The notes under the pieces: model-generated | What the model was told of the DNA's origin: nothing | Seen by the model: the letters and a program-made list of their open reading frames with translations, nothing else | Database searches by the model: none | In this document: piece by piece, positions 58,546 to 64,000 of the stretch | Position numbering within the stretch: position 1 is the stretch's first letter | Layout of the letters: each line of letters begins with the position of its first letter | Translations under genes and position numbers: made by a program | NCBI GenBank assembly: GCA_003586115.2 | Contig: QVOM02000029.1 | Span: 26,661,712 to 26,725,711, forward strand | Source of the DNA: Salvator merianae | Lineage: Eukaryota; Chordata; Lepidosauria; Squamata; Teiidae | Direction of reading: 5' to 3' | Length of the DNA: 64,000 bases

Positions 58546-59991
58546 CAGAAGTGAACTGTGTACAATATTATCAATTAATTGAGCAAAACCACTGAATCAG
58601 GTGGCATGAAACTTGGAAATGGAAATTTAATTAAAAGTCCTAATAATGAACAAAAGGGCAAATATTTAGGAATGTTACAATCTATAGATATTCAACATGA
58701 ACAAGTAAAAAAGATAAGTTTTGGATATAGAAAAAGGTTCATAAACTCTTGAAAACGAAGCTTATTGGAGGGATTACACTTAAGGCCATAAACACCGAGC
58801 TGTACTACTGTTCCAACTCAGTGCAGGAATTGCTGCCTGGATTCAAGCTAAATTAGATTCATTGGATCAAAACTCCCAAGATTATGAGGAGCAATCGTGC
58901 CTCATGTCCTAGAAGTGATATTGATAGGCTTCACATCTGTAGCTGAAATCTTGTTTCATTGCTGATATTGTTTGGCATTTTTTGTAACTGCTGCTACATT
59001 TAGGTTTGTTTGTATCCAGTTTTTCCAATAAAACTGTTTGAGGCAGTTTACAAAAAAAAAAACACTATTCAATATAAACCTTACCAAATACTACAGTATA
59101 AAAGTAAGCAGAAACTATTTTAAAAATGTACATAAAATACAGGCAGGGGGGAGCTTATTCCATGAAAAAACTTTGAACAGGATTTGTGGTGTATGACAGG
59201 GCTGCCAGAAATCAGCCAGACTATTTAACCTAGCCATGGAAAAAGCCTAAGAAAAGCCTAATGGGACTAACTAAGCCAGTGTTAACAAGCACTGCTAATT
59301 CCTGAAGTTCCCAGCCTTCAGAGTCACTGGCCAAGATATGTTTTGCCTGGGAAGCAGAAATGGCCCATTTCTGGGGTAGTGTCTGGGAGCCCAGTGAAAT
59401 AGCACCAGCCCCACATGCCAGCTGGACCAGCCCAGCTATCTGAATAATTTAAAGCAATCTCCCCTTGAAGTGGTCTGCAGCGTGGATTTGGCCCGGGGGG
59501 CACTCCAGTGCTTGATTCCGTGTAGACAGAGTGGGCCCCAGGGAGCACGTTCCTGTGGGGTCCCTAGCATGCAGGCCCAGCATTTCCCAGAGGCAGTTGA
59601 TGAATCCTACCAGAGAGTGTGGAAGCTTCCTTACAGCCTCACCATTTTATGACTTATTTATTTTTGTATTGTGGTCTCATTTTGGTGTTCTAGTTATGGC
59701 AAAATGAAAAGTATATTCTGTGATTTGAAATGTAGGGCACAATCAGACATCCATGGGGAGAGAAGCGCTCAGTGCAGAGTTTCTAAATGACCTTGGGGCT
59801 TCCAATCTTACCGTAAGGAAGAGGACAGGATGCTTTGACTTCAGAGCAGGATTTACTATTCTGAAGTAGCCCTGTCCTGTTGTTTTGGTCCTTGATGGAC
59901 AGGGACTGTGTGCAGTGCTTCTCTTAATCCACAGCAGGAGGAGCACTATACTTGTAGTGCTTTTCCCTTCCCACACAGATCTTGCCATAGT
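58546..59991. other. No gene seen; repeat fragment
   Basis: CCAATAAAACTGTTTGAGGC, then AGTTTACAAAAAAAAAAA at 59025-59062, looks like another retroposon tail. Nothing coding is supported. Confidence 0.45.
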
Positions 59992-60508
59992 GGGTCTGTT
60001 CGCACTTACAATGGTATAACAGTATAACTAGCATGGTTTGGGCCAGTAGGGTTCAGGTGCGGAGAGAGGCCTTCACACCTGTCAGCGCTGGAATGCTCCA
60101 CAAGCCGGCCAGTGCTGGACACAGTGCGAATGGAATGTACTAGTTCAGTAGCTGTGTTTGAACCCAGAGGGTCTGTGTTCGAACCTGTGTCCGAAAAGTC
60201 CACCGGGGTCTGGACTCCAAGGTCTGAACCAGGGTGTGAACCAGCAGACTGCACCTGCACATCCCCACCGGCCCCACCCTGCCACCATTTTGAACCCAGA
60301 AATGGTGCCAACGCACCTTTCCTGATCCTCATCTGATCATGCAGGTCAGGTTGGAGACTACAAATTAGTTGACCACAGCTGGTTGGATTCAGGTAAGCAC
60401 CAGGTGGGCTTTGGTAGACTTTGGATCAGCTGGGGCTATTCGCAAATGCAGATCCTGCATTCTAGCCTGAGTCCTGAAACATACCACTCGCTAAGTGCAA
60501 ACAGGCCC
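59992..60508. mobile_element. 517-bp MITE, family E
   Basis: The left end GGGTCTGTTCGCAC and right end GTGCAAACAGGCCC are inverted repeats; flanking triplets are AGT and TGT, one mismatch apart. It aligns in the same orientation with 37844-38342 and is slightly longer. Confidence 0.75.
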
Positions 60509-61891
60509 TGTATTCAGCTATCTTTCAGAGAGGGGAATGTACAAAATTATTGCTTTTAAAAAGTACTTATGACACACTTTAACTGGAGTGGCGTGGTAGG
60601 TCCTGATGTGTACATTTTAATTCAGCCCACAGATAACCTTGGGCCTGATGGGACACCATAATAGCATGTTACTCACTCCTGATACAACTCACCAAAAGTA
60701 TCAACAATGCAGATTCTAATGAGGTACCACTTCTGGTCTCCATTTACTCAGATGAGTATGGCATAGAGGGCTCTGTCAGAAATTTCACACCCACTGTCAT
60801 CTTCAAACATCCATAGTTGTGTCTCAGGTGAACAGCTGAGCTGATTTCCCATTATATCACAAATCCAAAACTAATAATGAACCCTGAATAATGTTGTGTA
60901 AGAGTTGTCTTTTGATTGATGACTCCCTTCTTTTCTCCCTTGACTTATCAGCCTTTTTGTTCTTAAATTTTCCTGCATAAGCAGTTGAACTTCTGCTGCA
61001 TCCCCCAAAGTCACTTTTTATAGGCCGAGATGAAGTATAATTTGCTTTCCTGATTGATTTCTTCTCAGAAAAATAGGTAGAAAGTAAAGGAAGATAAAAC
61101 CAAAGGACCCTAGAGATACATTTTTGACACGCCTGAACTTCTGCACACAATCATATACTTGCTTCCTTGCACTAGAAAAGAATGTCTGGAGCAATGAATG
61201 TTTAAAATATTCCTTACAGCACTTGGTACTTGAAAGCAATGAAGCAGATCATAAATAAAATGTTCAGATAGTAAAAGTCACATATATATGAAGTTTCGCT
61301 TTTTCTCTTTTACTGCTTAGACTTCTTAGAATACTGAGCCTGGATACAGCCTCAAAATGTGGTTTGAAGCAAGAGTCCCTGCCTTTGAGGGCCTAAAGAA
61401 ACATGTGGCACTCTGAGCAAATATTTTGGCACTAATGCAAAAGCTAAACCAAAACTAGAGACACATATTTGTCATATCTGCACTGAGAGCATGTGCAAGG
61501 GCAAAGAATGAAGAGGAAACTCTCTTTAAGGAGAACAAAACATAAATTCTCCAGTTGGCTATTTTATTCCATTGCATTTAGGCATTTTCCAGAGAATCAG
61601 GAAAGACCTTGGCAGGTACATCTAGGACTATTGTTGCTACATTAGAGACCTCTAGTCTCTAATAAAAGAGGCCTGAGTCTGACCAATGCTTGGATGTGTG
61701 ACTGCATGAAAAACACACCTACCTTCTCATGGTATCTCCTTTGCTATGGAATACACCTCATGCAGGAAGCTGTCTGGCAGCAACTTTGACATCTTTCAGT
61801 GCCAGGTTCTTCTCCAAGCTATTTGAACTTTAGGGGAGAGATTTTACTGACACATGAACTGAAGGGGGCAAAATGGTAAAACAGGGGTGAA
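60509..61891. other. No gene seen
   Basis: Minus-strand ORFs of 97 and 73 codons at 60857-61239 have no recognisable domain. Confidence 0.5.
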
Positions 61892-62254
61892 TAGGGATGT
61901 GCAAATTTTGATTCACATTTGAAAATTCATACAAAATTTCATTTTCGCATTTTTTTTCATAACGAAATGAAAACAACTTTTTTCACATTTACAGTCGTTA
62001 TCAAAAATGAAAAAGCCTACTTCTTTTGAAAAAAACCCACAAAATTTGTCAAATTTCGCATTATTTGCTGTGTTTAAACCATGAAAATAGCATTTTTAAT
62101 GGCATTTTCAATAGGAAATCTTTGCGAAAAATGTGAAAACAAATGTGAAAAATGCATGTTTCAACAACGAAATTTGCTGACAAAGTGAAAATGCAGATTT
62201 TCATTTCAAAAACAGATAAAAAATGGTGTGTGTGTGTGTGTGTGCACATCCCTA
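61892..62254. mobile_element. 363-bp AT-rich hAT-like element
   Basis: TAGGGATGTGCA opens the element and TGCACATCCCTA closes it, a perfect 12-bp inverted repeat. The flanking octamers GGGGTGAA and GTGATGAA agree at six of eight positions, consistent with an eroded hAT-type duplication. The interior is rich in AAATTT, CATTTTC and GAAAATG words that recur on both strands, and a (TG)n tract (62227-62243) sits next to the right end. No transposase is encoded. Confidence 0.65.
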
Positions 62255-62972
62255 GTGATGAACGTGGCTAAAGAATGCAGCAAACTTCAATTTCTCCTGC
62301 ACAAATTGGTAGCAGGATGTGACATCAAAACCAGAATATGAAAAATCCATAGCAAAGTGACCACAAAAATACAGTATTTTCTATCCCACAACACAATCCA
62401 ATGCATGCCCTGTCAAAACATCCAAGGGGTTTAGGAGGTCTTTCTCTTGGGTCTATTTAAATTTCCAGGCTGTTAAACTTTGCTAAGAATCTATTTTACA
62501 AAGTCCCACTAGCTGAAATTTGAAATGATGTCTCCCATCCCTCAAAGAACACCTATTAGCAGAAGCTGATCTTCAAGGTGCAATAGTTGGACTCACTAAT
62601 GATCCACCATTTTGCTTTGAAGGTAGGTGAATGAGGCTTTGGTCTGATGGAGAAGTAAACACTGTCATGTTGGATCAAAACCTCTTTTGTCATCATTCAA
62701 AGATGTCAGGAGTGAACAACCAATCATGATTCAGCGGACACATGCCACTGTCTTCTGCATCAAAGTTCCCACTTTATTTCATTATGAAATAGGACTCTAA
62801 CCTTTTATATAGTTCTTTATAAAGGAATGTGTTTGTTTAAAATCCATATTTATTTATTTTTAATTAAAAGGTAAACTGTTTCAAAAAACAGACAAAAGTC
62901 TACAAAACTATTCCATAGTCCCATCTAGGTCAATAGATTATGTTCCTCATTACAGAACTATTAGGATATTAA
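62255..62972. other. No gene seen
   Basis: No supported feature. Confidence 0.5.
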
Positions 62973-63442
62973 GGCTAGGTTCACATTTACTTTTTAGGAA
63001 TGGTCTCTGAAGACTATTCCAGGCAGGTTAACAACAGGAATGGCTAAGGCTATTTACATTCTACAACAGTCCCACTCCTGTCCAACAGCACTAGAAATGT
63101 GAATGGCAAACCCATTGTTCTTTTCCTGACGTTGGACACTCCACCCACCCCTCACTACAATTGGGTGAGGGGATGTTGTATCCAGTGCCCGAGAGCAGGG
63201 CAAGTCTTCAGGCTCAGACTTACAAGCCTTGACATTCTGCACCTAAAGGCCCCTCACCTCGTAACACCAGGAGAGTTGAGGATGCATCATTCTTGTCTTA
63301 CGGGATAGTTTGTGGACAGTTTTTAAGCTGTCCACAGCAGATAAGTCTCAGGAACTGGACCAGATGCCTCGGGGACAGTTGCAGCAGGTTGTGATCCAGC
63401 AATCCACCTGGAGCTGTTCCCACTGTAAGTTTGAAAAGGCCC
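62973..63442. mobile_element. 470-bp MITE with TAA target duplication
   Basis: The left end GGCTAGGTTCACAT, with ACATTTAC just inside, pairs with GTAAGTTTGAAAAGGCCC at the right. TAA flanks both sides (62970-62972 and 63443-63445). A small interior palindrome, GGACAGTTTTTAAGCTGTCC, lies at about 63314-63333. A diverged relative lies at 54375-54765. Confidence 0.75.
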
Positions 63443-64000
63443 TAAGATTGTCTCAGTAACTTCAGTTAGCACAAATTACTAAGCATCTTATTGCAGCTAC
63501 TACATTTGGGCTTGCACTGTGATAACACTCATCTTATGACATGCTTTTTCTCTCATTCAGTGAATATGTAACAGTTTAGAACCAAGACATAAGAAATTAG
63601 ACAGATAAATAAAAATTAGTGCTCCACTCATGCAAGAAGGATCTGACAGAATCTCAAGTCCTAAGACTACAAACCTCTAGTCAAGAGCTTTTGCTCTACT
63701 CCAAGGGCTTGTGCTCTTAGTCCAGACAATTCATGGAGGTAGCTGCAGCTGATGAGGGAGAAAGAGAGGCAGGGATAGTACACAAAGCCCCGAAGAACTA
63801 TCCGAACAGGAAAATATGATCATCATGATGATATTACTCTAAAAGGACTTAGGCAATGTTTCTATGGCCATGTTTGGAGGTACCTAGAGGTGGGCACATC
63901 ATGGAGGTGCCCTCTTCCTGCATCACTGAGTGCTTCCTGGTGTGCACTTTCTGGTGTTGTGCTTGCATGGAGAAACAGTAGGTGAGGCACTTGGGCAGAG
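63443..64000. other. No gene seen
   Basis: No supported feature to the end of the window. Confidence 0.5.

Noticed and set aside
59735..59986. GGGCACAATCAGAC to ACACAGATCTTGCC as a further MITE
   Set aside because: The termini match at too few positions, and the right limit was found only by searching for a triplet.

Overview
This window looks like vertebrate nuclear DNA, most likely from a squamate reptile (lizard or snake). It is moderately AT-rich and poor in CpG, except for two GC-rich transposons. No open reading frame resembles a host gene. The repeat mixture is what points to a squamate: L1-type LINEs, L2/CR1-type LINEs with a squamate-looking 3' tail, one well-preserved LINE of the Jockey/I/CR1 assemblage, hAT elements, many short inverted-repeat DNA elements, and old SINE-like repeats. 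The organism assignment is inference. No splice-ready exons, tRNA or rRNA genes or CRISPR arrays were found. The window is best read as intergenic or deep-intronic sequence.

Layout. Bases 1-503 are the right end of a GC-rich hAT-like element with 33-bp and 29-bp tandem arrays and NRF1-like sites. From 3.2 to 4 kb lie MITEs, one inserted inside another. From 5.65 to 10.3 kb an L2-like endonuclease fragment abuts a decayed antisense L1, which itself carries a candidate nested insertion. From 10.3 to 19.5 kb there are several MITEs, an L2/CR1 tail, an inverted repeat with a polyadenylation signal, and a 5'-truncated L1 with target-site duplications. From 19.5 to 28.4 kb the sequence is quiet apart from microsatellites. 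From 28.4 to 40.8 kb MITEs are frequent, including one with perfect 56-bp arms, along with SINE-like copies and an LTR-like block. At 41.08-43.34 kb sits a young LINE with an uninterrupted 725-codon reverse-transcriptase ORF bounded by a 14-bp duplication. At 43.99-44.39 kb is a complete hAT element with a perfect 8-bp duplication. From 44.4 to 64 kb there are further MITEs, SINE-like copies, L1 and L2 fragments and an AT-rich hAT-like element.

The only coding capacity worth annotating is mobile: one intact RT ORF and several broken LINE ORFs. The clearest pattern is a group of at least 20 short elements. They share a roughly 14-bp terminal signature (GG[GC]CC...T-T-[CT]-T-G-C-A-C or a relative ending CAGAC or CACAC) and 3-bp target duplications, yet differ in their interiors. 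This suggests one transposition machinery mobilising many non-autonomous families; no transposase gene is in the window. I see no novel multi-gene system.
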